NCBI GenBank assembly: GCA_030386875.1
Contig: CM059571.1
Location: 28,638,355 to 28,702,354 of the forward strand
Direction of reading: 5' to 3'
Origin: Morinoia aosen
Lineage: Eukaryota > Arthropoda > Malacostraca > Amphipoda > Talitridae
Length of the DNA stretch: 64,000 nucleotides
The position numbers and the translations under genes are program-made. The notes beneath the pieces were generated by a model. The model saw only the letters and a program-made list of their open reading frames with translations. It did no database searches and had not been told where the DNA came from. Shown here one piece after another: positions 33,765 to 45,357 of this stretch (positions are counted from its first letter, which is position 1; each line of letters opens with the position of its first letter).

Positions 33765-34436
33765 TGAAAGAAAAAGTGATATAAGTATAAATTTTAGTCC
33801 AGTAATAGAATTGAACAAAAATAAATTTTACGGAATGGCACTGGTTGGGTTAGACATGTACCATTCTATTCCTAACATTGATGAAAATAATAATAAATTT
33901 TATTTTGAATTGAATGGTGTTGAAAATGTAATTACACTTCCAACAGGTTGTTATGAAATAGAAAGTACAAACGAATTCATTCAAAAAACATTAGCAGGTT
34001 TTATTGAAATCAAAGCAAATACTAAAACTTTGAAATGCGTCATAGTTCTCCATTCATCTACGTTGAAAGTATTTTTCAACAAAGAAAAATCTTTAAATAC
34101 AATGTTAGGGTTTGGAGAAATTATCTTAGAAGGTGTTTGGGAACAAGAAAGTATAAATATAGTGAACATAATACCTGTTAACGCAATACTCGTTCATTGT
34201 AGCGCAATTAACGGCTCATACCTCAACTGTTCTTTGCATAATATTTTATATTCATTTTCCCAAATGTCCCACCAGGATATAAAATTGAAGAAAATCCAAA
34301 TAAATCAATCTATCTACCGATATATCAACCTTTACCCAATGATTTGAGAATTTGGCTCACTGATCAGAATGGACATGCTCTGAATACTAGAGGTGAAGAA
34401 GTAACTGTTCGATTACACCTAATATCTAGAAATTAA
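33739..34436 (+). pseudogene. Polinton penton (minor capsid) protein, broken
   Basis: Starts MESQSIVISERKSDISINFS in a frame overlapping the end of the Ser/Pro-rich gene. The signatures are YHSIPNIDENNNKFYFELNG, VITLPTGCYEIESTNEFIQK, LNTMLGFGE, then GSYLNCSLHNILYSFSQ and a last block near 34330-34430 (LRIWLTDQNGHALNTRGEEV) ending in TVRLHLISRN. This set and order match the single-jelly-roll penton protein that sits at the capsid vertices of Polinton-type virions. It stands directly before the major capsid gene, as in the family. Fossil; broken. Confidence 0.75.
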
Positions 34437-34464
34437 GATAATTTGAGAAAATTATCCGTGAAAA

Positions 34465-35701
34465 ATGGCTTTTTTAAGATGGAATGATAACATTAAAGTT
34501 GATGAATCAATTGAAAAAATTGAAACGCTTAACTATGAACCACAAATAGGTACTGATATGAATCGTGAATATAACGATATCAAGATCATTATCCAGAGTC
34601 AAGATCAGTTTGTATTACCTAGTAAAAGTTTTATCTATATAGAATGAGCTCTGAATAAAGAAGATGGAAGTGATTATAATTTTAAAGATGAAAAAATATC
34701 AATAATCAACAATGGATTGGTGCATTTGTTTGATAGAGTTTCTTATAGAATTGAAGATGAAGAAATTGAAGGCTATAATTACCCTGGAATTACAACAACT
34801 CTAAAAGGATTAGTTAGCCATCTTCGAAATGAAAAAGAAAACATGATATTTTTCTGGAGCGTTGATACTAAGAAGAATGAAAAATATAACGAAGGATTTA
34901 GCGATCGAAATGACTACTTATGTTCAGCTAATGGGAAATTTAGTGCTGCTATCCCACTCGAACATGTGTTTGGATTTTGTGAAAATTATAAAAAGGTAAT
35001 TTATGGAGTGAAACATGCTCTGACTTTGAGAAGAGGTGATAATTCTATCGCTATATTCAGATCAGATGAGAAAGATTCAAACCAGCAAGATAAAGTAGTA
35101 GATGGTAAAATTACCATTACAAAATTAATTTGGAAAATGCCGGCTGACAAACTGTCTGATGAGTATAAAATCAAGCTATATCGTCAAATTTAGGATGAAA
35201 TAACATTACCAATTCCTTATTTGAATAGACAATTGGAACAAACAATTGTAAACAAACTCTCAACAGAAATTCTTAGATTGGACTTTAACTCCAAATTCAG
35301 GATCTCGAAGACGTCAATATATAATTTTAGCATTCCAAACTAAGAAAGCCAATTCACAAGCTGCAAACAATGCAATTTACGATCATTGTAACTTGACGAA
35401 TGCATATGTTCAGCTGAATAATGAACGATATCCTGATCACAATTTACAGGTAGATTTCGATTCTAACAATTATGCTACAGCATGTAAGATTTTAATAGAT
35501 TATTTACCTGATGAAAATTGTGTTGTCGAATACAGACACTTTAAATATTTGTATCCCATTTATGTGTTTGATATCAGCAGACAAAATGAACGGATCAAAG
35601 AAACTACAATTCTTGATATTAAAATTAAAGCAGAATTTAAAACTAATATTCCTGAAGATACGCACGCCTATGCACTGATTCTATCTGACAGAGTAATTTG
35701 A
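34465..35701 (+). pseudogene. Polinton major capsid protein (double jelly-roll), broken
   Basis: The start (MAFLRWNDNIKVDESIEKIE) is followed by YNDIKIIIQSQDQFVLPSKS and FIYIE. Next comes ISIINNGLVHLFDRVSYRIE with EIEGYNYPGITTTLKGLVSH, the first jelly-roll hallmark. Then FSAAIPLEHVFGFCENYKKV and IYGVKHALTLRRGDN follow, and finally the second jelly-roll region to LILSDRVI. The length of about 410 codons is close to, slightly shorter than, usual members. It would form the hexagonal faces of the virion. Fossil; broken in a few places. Confidence 0.85.
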
Positions 35702-35775
35702 TTACAATCTGACGGTGATAAAATGAGTTCAAACTACTAAAAATTAAAACATATTCATATAATAATGTTCAAAAG

Positions 35776-36054
35776 TTGTATTGTGTAAAGTGCAAGAAGA
35801 AAACTGATACTGATAATCCTCAATATTTCATTACAGAGAAGAATAAGATACTGGTCAAAGATATGTGTATTATTTGTAAAAAGTCAAAGACTTCTTTCGT
35901 TTCTAAAGATACTGCGGAAAAAGGGGGTTCTATATTTACAATTCCAGCTTTATTAGCAGGCCTTGGCGCTGCTGGCTCTTTGGCTGGAGGTGCTGCTGCA
36001 ATAGCATCAGCAGTTAATAAGAAAAAAGCTGATGTAAACTTTGTCAGAAACTAA
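35776..36054 (+). CDS. small Cys-rich, membrane-anchored Polinton protein
   Basis: 92 codons. An N-terminal zinc-ribbon-like pair, MYCVKCKKKTD and MCIICKKSK (CxxC...CxxC), is followed by a Gly/Ala-rich hydrophobic segment, GLGAAGSLAGGAAAIASAVN, that could span a membrane. Proteins of this plan (MYCVKCRKKT...) sit beside the capsid and protease genes in other Polintons, and the hydrophobic part recalls small adenoviral core or membrane-active peptides. The comparison is from memory and the role is unknown. Uninterrupted here. Confidence 0.65.
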   Translation: MYCVKCKKKTDTDNPQYFITEKNKILVKDMCIICKKSKTSFVSKDTAEKGGSIFTIPALLAGLGAAGSLAGGAAAIASAVNKKKADVNFVRN

Positions 36055-36062
36055 AAGGCACA

Positions 36063-36550
36063 ATGAAGCAATGGAAAGTAGAAAAGGTTCAGGTATAAGG
36101 ATAACTCCATGAAAAAAAAACTTGTTGAAAGGGTCTCTATTTGAAACCACCAAAAAAGTAAAACCTAACAAACCATTATCTAAACTTGATTTGGAATACT
36201 ACATATATATTTTTAAAATTCCGAATTTCCGAGGTATTTACATGAAAGATACTTAACCTAAACACCCTCTAGAAACGGAATGCAGAATCCTAAATTTAGA
36301 CACTGAAAAAGGATTAGGAACGCATTGGACTTGTTGGTATAAGAGAGACAATATATGCTATTACTCTGACAGTTATGGTTTAATTTATCCCAATGAATTT
36401 TACGATTATGTAACAGATTATTTTGATATTGTTTTCGCTACTTACAAAATTCAGAAAATGGGTGCTGTAATTTGTGGACATTTATGTCTAGAAATGCTGA
36501 ACCGTTTAGAAAACGAAAGCTTTCACACAATTCTTTAGATCTTTATGAGA
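36063..36550 (+). pseudogene. Polinton adenoviral-type cysteine protease, broken
   Basis: Key parts: LDLEYYIYIFKIPNFRGIYM, then GTHWTCWYKRDNICYYSDSY with the catalytic His of THW (near 36320), and MGAVICGHLCLEMLNRLENE with the catalytic Cys in CGHLCL (near 36475). The Asp or Asn of YYSDSYG would complete the triad. This is the Ulp1/adenain-like fold that matures virion proteins. Fossil; broken in the N-terminal part. Confidence 0.82.
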
Positions 36551-36603
36551 GTTCAATTATTTTTCTAGAAAATACCCCAAAGTTAATTTTTTTCCATTAA
36601 AAA

Positions 36604-38634
36604 ATGTCTTGTGGAAATATTTATGCAGCAAAGTTGGTCTTTTTACCCTCCCGTAAAGAAAATCATGAACATGAAGATAATGAAAATAATTCTGAAGGAC
36701 TTTTGCAAAATGTCGAACAAATAAAAAGTTTACTTGAAGATTGTAATATAGAGTCATTGAAAGACACAATTGAAGCCCTCAAAAATGAAAGAACTGAATT
36801 GGAATCAATTATAAACGAGTATGATGAGAAATATGTGACTCTCAAAACAGATTTACAACTTAAATTTTCTGATGTAGACTCAATCGTACAATTCTTAGAG
36901 TCATTAATTTATGAATTATCTGAAAAGTAAGGTGCTCTCGAACAAAAAATCGTTTCAAATGATGAACGACTATCAAGCATAGACTCAACATCAAGAAAGA
37001 AAATCGATGTAATTGATGCCAAATTTGAAAACATTGATTCAAACATAATCAACCCAACAGACGTAAAAATTTTAGAGATTGGGGACAAATTGAAGAGTCT
37101 GGAGTCAGGTTTTGATACTAGAATTGATGAAAAGCTGTCAATTAAAGAGACAGCATTAACCGATCAGATTGAAGGAGTTGAAACTAAATTTGGACTTTGT
37201 GAACTCTAAGATAACCAGTTTGATTGATGTTAAAATTCCTGAGATTCAAAAAAAATTCAGGAATCATGAGTCAGTTTTAGAAAATCAAATGGATGAAAAA
37301 CTAAAGACTTTAGAAACTAAAATTATTGGTCAAATTGATTCAAAGAACAAATCAATAAGTAATGAAGTTGAAGAAAAAGAAATTAGTATAATTAATATTG
37401 TGAACGAAAAAGAAATGAGCTTGAAGACATCAATTGATGATCAAGTTGAAGAAAAGCTGAAGAATTTAGAATCAGCACTGAAAAATACTTTTAAAGAAAA
37501 AGTAAAAGCTTAGAGACACGACTAACTTAATGAAGTGATAGAAACCTGTTTGTTATGGAAAGAACCTTAGCACCCTCAATTGTTGAAGTTGACAATAAGC
37601 TAAAAATTTAGAGTCAATCATAACCTCATCTAGTGATGAAAAATTAATGATCTTAACAAAACTATAATGGAATTACGAGCAGAGGCAGTCCCATTAAGAA
37701 AAATAGAAAAACTAGCTAAGAACTTGAGTGACGTAGAAAGTCTTTTCCAGGAGTTTTCAAGAGACATTATTTCAAATCAGAATGAAATCAGTCAGTTAAA
37801 ATTAATGCTACAGAATGAAACTGATAAAAATGTAAAATTAAACCAGGAAGTGGAGAGTTTGAGTGACCGAGTAAACAATTTGATATCTATGAGAGTTAGA
37901 GAAAATTTAGAGAATTGAAAATTCTATGTATAAAAATGATAGGCGTAAATATTTGTGGAGAACAAGGAAAAAAATCATTTTTATCTTCACAACCAGGGCC
38001 TCCTGGAATAGGTTTTAAATATATTGATGAAGATAAAAATTTCGATTTAAATAATAGAAGACTTGCAAATAATTCTTTTCCAATCGAAGAATTTGACGCT
38101 ACGAATAAAAAATATGTTGATGAAGTTTTGGAAAATTTGAGGCTTCATCTCAGAAAATTTATAGAGGTAAGAGAAAGTCTTATCAATGAAAATTATCAGT
38201 TCAGATGTGATTCTATCCAAGCAGCTATAGATGAGAATACTACAGGTTTTCAAGAAAAACTCAGTGAAATTATGACAAATCTCGAAGAACATAGGAGAAT
38301 ATCTGAGGAAAAAATAGAAGTTTTTCGTACGGGTACTTTAGAACCTACCGACTTCTCGAAAATTGAGATAAAGAGGTTAGAAGAAGAGGTAACAAAAAGT
38401 TGGAAATTAGACTACGCAAATCTCGAGAGAGTATTCAACGACATGAGTTCATACATTGAAACTTTTAGAAATAATCTCCATGAACAGGCTAAAGAAACTA
38501 TCATTATTACAAATGAAATAGAAAAATTGAAACAGTCATCGCAGAAATTGGTGGATGATAATGCTGATATTAAAAACAGATTAATATCGCTAGAGAATAC
38601 TTTGAGACGAGAAACCGTTGAGCCGTTGAACTAA
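36604..38634 (+). pseudogene. long coiled-coil, fibre-like Polinton protein, broken
   Basis: About 670 codons starting MSCGNIYAAKLVFLPSRKEN. Nearly all of it is predicted-looking coiled coil with heptads of I/L/V (KSLLEDCNIESLKDTIEALK; EIQKKFRNHESVLENQMDEK). Repeated sections rich in EEKxxSL and DxK occur at 37080-37510. At about 37995-38130 the helix gives way to a collagen-like QPGPPGIGFKYID and then NNRRLANNSFPIEEFDATNK with KYVDEV, the N-D-x-A-x-x-KKYVD pattern seen in phage and virus tail fibres. A second long helix follows to the end. The gene ends seven bases before the right inverted repeat. Fibre or attachment function is inference. Fossil; broken. Confidence 0.6.
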
Positions 38635-38640
38635 AATAAC

Positions 38641-38895
38641 ATGGTTTTCTAAAATGCTCCAGAATTGAGCAAAATTAATTTCATATGTTACAATACGGGT
38701 AGATCCAGAAAATTGAAATTTATATCTATAAGTGACTTAGTCGCTTGAGTAATTCCTTTTTGGTTTTGAAAAAGTCAAAAATTCGTCAACGAATAACTCT
38801 TCTATAAAAAGTTTGTGTTAATTTATTTTCATTATAAGGTAATTGTGAGGAATTGTGCTCTAATTGTTAGTTTGGTTACTACTTATTTATATGAA
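38641..38895 (-). repeat. Polinton right terminal inverted repeat
   Basis: Reverse complement of 22185-22440 with scattered substitutions and small gaps. The inner edge lies directly after the fibre-like gene. Beyond 38895 the two ends do not match. Confidence 0.82.
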
Positions 38896-41800
38896 TGCAT
38901 ATGTTTACATGAAAAATGCACATTTCAAGTCGCTTGAGAAGGTAGAAGATGCTATAGTTTCATAAATTGTCAACTGAAATATTATAATTCAAGTTATTTC
39001 ACATTATTATATAAGTGAGACCACATAAAAAAGTCAAAATGAAAAAAGTTTATGTATTGAGCATTGCACCAAATTGAGCTTAAAAAATCAATTTTCAAGT
39101 GCGTTGAGGAGGAAAAAGATATCGACCAATTTCACTTAAATTTGGCACACATTCTTTTCTCCTGTCGTAACCCATTTTTAAAGGTAGCCCAACTCCAATC
39201 TAAAAAAGTTCAAAAGACGCTCCACCCTAGTATCCAGTGTACCTGAAGCATCAAATCACCAGCCTTCTGCGCGTGGTGACACAAGGACCCATCACCGACT
39301 GTACCTACAACGTATTAGTAACAATGGAACCAATACACCAGAGTACAATGAACTACAGCACCAGAAAGCTAGTCGACCGAGCACCTGTAAACCAAAACAA
39401 CACGAACAACTACGGAATACCCAGTACCAGCGCATCACGGTACACCAGCATAATAGTGTATCAGCATTATACAGCACACTGAAGTGTACTGCAGAACCAA
39501 CGGACCAGAGCGCCAGGTACAACGCAGCACCAGGGCACTTGTGTGAGTTGTGTCCCCAGAACCAAAAGTGCCCACCATACGCGTCACCGCGCTAGTACGC
39601 GAACCAGCATGACTCAGCGCAACAGGGTGTCGGATCATCGTTACACAACAGCGCCTGCAGAGCAGAAAAATGACAGATTGGCACCCCACTTCCGACAACA
39701 TCTGATAGAGGCGACAACGGAGGGCGAGTTAGAAGCTAGAAGTGAACGAAGAACTTGGTAGCTTTGAACTTTAGAGTGAATTCAGGGTTTCGCTCATTGT
39801 GGAGTAGGTTAAAGGGTGATGTCGTGTGGCGTTACGAGGCCCCGTAAGAAATGCAACACGAGATGTCCAGGTATTCTGTGAAAGTTTGTTTAGAATTCAG
39901 CGCTTGTTTTTTATTTCCAATCGCGTGGCTTGTATTTAAATTTACGACAGGGTAATCCGTAAATTACAGTTTCATACTGCACCTCCTGCTGGGTTTAACC
40001 TAGTGTCAATGTTTTGTATTCGTTGTGTAATTATGCTAGCTAGGTAGCCCGATCATTCACCAATTATTTATTGTTATTCACGTGTGTTGTTAATATTAAA
40101 TAATGAATGGTGCATTTTGTCCTTATGATTTCCATGTTGATCAAGTAAATGCAGAGTAGGCAGAACACTTTCTATTTCCTTTTTCGATTTATCTTTCATT
40201 TTCTCTTCCATAGCTGAATTTTTCCTCTTTCTTTTATTTCACTATCAAGGGTTGAAATCCCTTCGTTGCCTGGAGTTCTTCTAACATCAGTAAGGAGGCC
40301 GTGGCACCGTGAAAAAATTAGCTATAGTATTACAGCAAACTATCAAAAGTTATAAGCAAAAGATCCTAAAATCAAGCATCGGCATCCAAAACGCGTTTCT
40401 TAACAAATGTGCAAAAATAAGTTAACCTGGGAAATAATAATTATTATTACACATGTAAGGGAAAATTTTCTCATAACCACTCGGGGCATCTCAGGTGTGT
40501 CCATATTCTCTCAGTCCTTCAGTGCGCATGTCTGGTAGCGACTCGGTCGTCCATTTTCGTGTGTTGGGATGGCAGGTGGGCGGATGATATGTTTCCCACC
40601 TGGGATGGCAGGTGGGCGGCTGTGAGATGAGAAGGATGCCTTTGAATGGGAGATTTATTGAAAAAATGCCCTCGAGTGAAGTTACCTATAAAACTTGTTT
40701 CCTTGACCGTAAGATAAGATATTAACCCATTCGAATCTACCAGAGCGAGCCAGAGGCGTGTGGCAGTGTCATACCATGTTGCAGTAACTGATAACCCGCA
40801 ACAAAGGTTAGCCCCAGTTAGGGCAACTAATTTTTATATTCTTCCTAACTGCTGTTTCCTTGTTATTTCTCTGGTGGGCGGGTGCATTTTGGTTGATCAT
40901 TTTTTTGTTGCATGTTATCGTGCTTCGTTTTCTAAGTGCTTCCAGTAAGTGTATTAGATTAAACACGTTTCGTGCGATGGGTTTAACTGAAGTTCAATTT
41001 CAAATTAAAATTTAAAGTCAATTACAGTGATTAATTGAAAAAAAAAAACAGCTGTGAACTGAACCGTGCCTTCATTTGGCTTCCATTCACGTATGTATAA
41101 AAATTGAATTAGTAACTTCAGCTCGGTCAGCAACGTTATGAAAATCCCCCTAGTGAGCACCAGCGGGTTCTTTCGCAGGAAACGTGGTAAGAGAATAAAA
41201 TTACACATAGAAATTTGTTCGGAGAATAAAATTGCACTTCTAATATAATTTAGTACGAGATTGAAATCCACTTTAATGGAAACTTGTCATGATGATAAAA
41301 TTTCACTTCAACAGAAACTTGTTAAGAAAAAAAATTACACTCTAATGGTCGGTTGGCCTGCTATTAACAGCGAAGTCGTTCGTCTTGGTGATTGGCTTGA
41401 AGCCTGGATCCTATCGAGCTTCCAATTTACTTTCCCTTTTTTCTGGTGCATTAAAACCTTTAACTATTCTTACTACTTTACTCTAGAAGCTGTTTCTTAT
41501 AACTGATTTCCATTAATTTCACTTTCAACCTTCCGCCTAAACGCCTAGCCACTGAGCGGAATAAAAACTCAGATTTGTTTATTTTAATTATAGGTATTAC
41601 TGTGGTTTCATATTGTGATACTGCTATTCGAGAGGAGTTACTTTAATATTGATCTGAGGTTGTTCATTTTTTAGTGTACTCTGGAGATTAGAAATCTAGG
41701 AATGGAGATCTAGGAATGACGCTTCTGCAGCTGTGTTCCAGCGGTTTCTGACAAAATTACTTTCTCTGCAGTGCGTGCGCTAGGCTAGTTTTCTTTCTGT

Positions 41801-43159
41801 ACATCTTGGGAGACGGGATAGGTTTCTGTGGTGAATATTGGAACCTTTGTTAGATGTTTGTGACAACTAACATTTCCCTCACATTCCGTTTACTCCCTTG
41901 CATGGCAATCTAAAGGTGCGTTCACACTGACACTCTTTTCGGCACTCAGAGTCAAGATATTTAATCAGTGCTGAGAGAAGATTGACTTCTGATCTGTCTG
42001 ATATGCGATGTTGGAGACTGCACCACATAGTTCCACTCAGCTATTTAGTGAAAGTGGTAAACAGTGCATGTTTGGGAAAGTACGCAATCGGCAGGGCATA
42101 AAACAGTGAAATTAGAATAAGCTTCATTAAATTCAGTCTGTGTTGGCCAAGGTACATATTTACTCCAATAGTTTTGTTAACTCTCGTGAATAATCAGGTT
42201 TGCCACCTCGTAAACTTACTATGACACAAGGATCTCGTATTGCGTGTATAAGAAATATTGACAGACCGCGTCTACGTACGTAAAGGCCACCGACCTGTTG
42301 CCGGAAAACTCGATGGTAATAATTGCATCAGATTTCCAAGTGGGGTAGCTATCATTTCATAGGTAAAAGTTATTTTACATCAGTGAGGCAATATCCCTTT
42401 CAAGAGAGTTCAGTTCCCATTAGTCTAATTAACTTTCGAAATAGCTATTTGCATATCTCAGAAACAAAAATTGAATAATGTTTTGGATCAGCTGGGGAAT
42501 CCAGTGTTTCAACATATGATCAGATATTTAGCGCTACGCAGAGCCAAACGGAGGGAGAGTTGTGAAGTTTTCATTGAAAAACTACAAACACAGAAAATTT
42601 ATCAATAAAAATAATTTATTTGAAATGACATTGGTATTCTTTCTTGAAAAGATGATTATCAACGAATTTCTTGGATAAAATATTGGTCGCACAGTCACTA
42701 CAACCTGACGGAGGACAGGTGGTCAAGTTTGTTCTAAAATTGATTTAAAAGTTGTCCAAATACAAAAATACAAGAACCAAAAGGTACAAGGACACACAGA
42801 AATTGAATAAGGAACAAAAGAGACTACAAATATCACAACAAAGTAGAGATGATGTCATTGTTTGAGCCATGCATGTGGCGTGCATGCTCATCCTCGTATT
42901 ATTTATAATTATTATACCTCACACATATTTGTTAAGAATTACTACACGAAGCCTATATAAACTAAGAGCTCTGCAACTTTTATTCGCGACTAACATTTTA
43001 CAAGTGAAGTCATTCTGTCTTCAATGAAACCCTGATTTTCTTGGAAGATTGGTAAAAAACTGCTTTCTGACATAAAACGTAATAATGATTACTTAAATGA
43101 CATGCATATATACTTTACATTTATTATGCTCTTTTGCAATTTCAAAATCGGTTCCCTTT
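38896..43159. other. no gene seen; a few composition oddities
   Basis: 38920-38950 and 39091-39120 share a motif (CAAGT..CTTGAGAAGGTAGAAGAT / CAAGTGCGTTGAGGAGGAAAAAGAT), also found at 20889-20930. 39237-39760 is rich in ACCAG and CAGCAC and differs from its AT-rich surroundings. 40567-40620 holds two copies of GGGATGGCAGGTGGGCGG 35 bp apart. 41928-41960 (AAAGGTGCGTTCACACTGACAC) resembles a Harbinger end but no partner was found. The remainder is unassigned. Confidence 0.4.
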
Positions 43160-43161
43160 TC

Positions 43162-43520
43162 GCTTTAAGGATAAGCTGCCCCCTGCTTTGTGCTCCTCTG
43201 TGGTTTACCAGTTTAGTTGTTTAGTTGAACATACCAGTTCAGGTATGTTCCACCTGTCGTACTCTTATGTCCAGAGTAGCCGAGCACGCTGGGTGCAGCT
43301 GTAGAACCGGTCGTCCACTTGGTTCTCCTTCACTGTCCTTTGTTCGATCCCATGCGGAAAACTGTAACGTCCTTGTTTCCGTGAATCATTTTAAAATCCT
43401 TGCAGGTGCCCCTCACATGATTGATTTACGCATCCTCGAGTCGCTATACATCTTAAGCTCAGACCCCCTCTAAATGATACTCAAAGTGCTGTTGCTCTTC
43501 TCGTTGCAAATACATGTTCA
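43162..43520 (+). pseudogene. Penelope-like retroelement, C-terminal GIY-YIG endonuclease fragment
   Basis: The translation RFKDKLPPALCSSVVYQFSC (43162-43221), then after a frame change SRVAEHAGCSCRTGRPLGSP and SFVRSHAENCNVLVSVNHFK with LRILESLYI, matches the end of Penelope-like element proteins. In those, VVYxFxC, xxRxxEH, H...NF and LxILESLxI flank the GIY-YIG nuclease that nicks the target. Only this roughly 120-codon end is present, so the copy is heavily 5'-truncated, and it is frameshifted. Downstream AT-rich sequence is the probable 3' part. No reverse-transcriptase core is seen. Confidence 0.72.
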
Positions 43521-45289
43521 TTAGTTTAGGTTTTTTAATTGTTTTATGTTTATATTTTTATTTTTTAGATCTACGACTATTTTCTGTATATGTTGTAGTA
43601 TTCTTTTGCATAGTGTAATTTTAATTTACTCATATTCGTTTTGTTTTGTCGCAGAATTCTTTTTTTCTTTTGCTGAAGATGAACTGTTTAGTTCGAAGCA
43701 TTCAGTTTTATTCATTTAGACTTTACTATTTGTTATAATAAAATGACCATTCGTACAGCGATTTTCGCCTTTTCATTTAAAGAATAAGACGCATCAATGC
43801 GGATTCAGTTTTAGATTACTCATTAAAGCTTTCAAGATGATATTAATTGCAATTAATCACATATATTCTCTATTGGCGATATAAGTATAAGCGTATGTGC
43901 CGCAATAAATCTATTAAAATTCTCAATATGTATTGTAAAGTGTTTAATTATTACGAGCAGTGCCATCCAAATGTTGAGAAGGCAAACATTAAAGGTAGAG
44001 TAAAGACATTCTCATTCGTTACATTTGATTCGTTTCAGAATCATTCATATTTAAAACCATGCATATAGCCATGAAATGAACAGATTTGTTTTGTTTCTTA
44101 TATTATCGAAGCAACATTTAAAAATAAAAAAATTATCTATAAAGTGATTTCAAGAAATAGAGAAGTTACTTCGCATTTTACTCGCTGTGTATAGTTCAAT
44201 TAAAGCTATGGCATCTTCGAGGAACTTCGGACTTAGTTGAGCACTTTATGAACACATTCTCGTTGTACATGAGTTTTGAACGCCTTAGCATACAAGGAGT
44301 GAGTGTGGGAGTGAAAAAAATCTCAATGAATAAAAAAGTTCTTCTTTTAATGCCTTTTACTCGTCGTCTTGATTTTCATTTGGTAAAAAAAATATTTCTC
44401 ATTTTGGTGCGATGGCATCACGGGGATATCAAAGGAAGGCAGCGGACGTTTGACTCGGTTACAAGGTGATGTCGATGCAATATTGTGTTGTGCTTACGTG
44501 ATTAGCCTTTGCCAAATTAAATCATTTAAACAATTTATTTACAGCAAGCTATATATCAGTATATTAATTCTCAAGTTTACTACAATGGACACATTTGAGT
44601 ATAAGTACTTGTGAACCCTAAAAAGTTTACCGACTTCTAGGGGATCCTATCATCAACGCTATTTTAAAGTGTACAGTTGTGTTTAAACTAATTCACCTAC
44701 CCTAAAGACTTACGATCTATGTCATTCATCATGGTAAATTGCCCTATCATGATAAATCATATATCAGTAGAGATATGACATGATTACCTTGTGTGATTGA
44801 TATTCAGAGAGAAATCGATACTCAAGATTATTTTTAAAAGCTTTTTAGGACTTTTTCCACGGATTTCAGGAAGGATCAAATTTCAAATCTTGGTTCCAAT
44901 GGAGAAGATACTGAATTGTGATCGAGATTTTGAATAATAAGGAAACATGAAGTTTCTTCTAATTCGTGTGATATGATCATGAGGGCTAGTTTATGCAGTT
45001 AATAATTGTTTAAAGTCCTGGTTGCCCTCATTAGTCAATGTTTTATGCATGAAATTACAAATGGAGAGCTTGTAAAGATCCTAAAACTTGACTATTTTTA
45101 AACATTTGAATGAATCATTCGTGTGAGCATTATATGCTAATTTTCTTACTCCTCTATAGCTTTTGTTTTTTGCAACGCGAAGAGCAAATTGGTTTTATAT
45201 TAATCAGTTCGGAGCCAAACTTCTATTTAATTTCGTAAATTTTGTGAAATGAACGTTCGATGAAGTATTTTAAAGCATCTTCAGGTTAT
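43521..45289. other. no gene seen; AT-rich
   Basis: The first 200-300 bp may be the 3' untranslated part of the Penelope-like fragment. Nothing else is supportable. Confidence 0.4.
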
Positions 45290-45357
45290 GCGTTATATAA
45301 CCTCATTAATGGTTATATCCTCATTAATGAGGTTAATGGTTATATCCTCATTAATGT
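45290..45357 (-). repeat. short tandem tail at the LINE 3' end
   Basis: Copies of GGTTATATCCTCATTAAT (45311-45328, 45338-45355) plus a variant at 45292-45310 and a half unit between them directly follow the 3' end of the LINE fragment. Simple-repeat tails instead of poly(A) are known in CR1, RTE and related LINEs. Confidence 0.6.

Larger units (their letters stand above)
22185..38895. mobile_element. Polinton/Maverick element (broken)
   Basis: A fossil Polinton with terminal inverted repeats (22185-22440 and 38641-38895) and the family's gene set: packaging ATPase and a small gene on the minus strand, then on the plus strand family-B DNA polymerase, phospholipase-like protein, chromodomain integrase, a conserved minor protein, a Ser/Pro-rich protein, penton, major capsid, a small Cys-rich membrane protein, adenoviral-type protease and a coiled-coil fibre-like protein. 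About 16.7 kb as it stands, near 14.8 kb without its two MITE insertions, which is within the family's usual 15-20 kb. Most genes are broken, by roughly twenty or more lesions overall, yet every domain is still recognisable, so it is of intermediate age. The outermost ends and the 6-bp duplication could not be fixed. Confidence 0.88.

Noticed and set aside
40724-40990. Possible small TTAA element (TTAACCCATTCG ... CGATGGGTTTAA)
   Set aside because: The inverted match is short and imperfect and the right-hand TTAA is offset by one base; not enough to call.
41928-41960. Harbinger-like end (AAAGGTGCGTTCACACTGACAC)
   Set aside because: No inverted partner was found within a few kb.
43225-43473. 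Cys-rich reading frame as a host zinc-finger protein
   Set aside because: Its motifs match the C-terminal end of Penelope-like elements instead.
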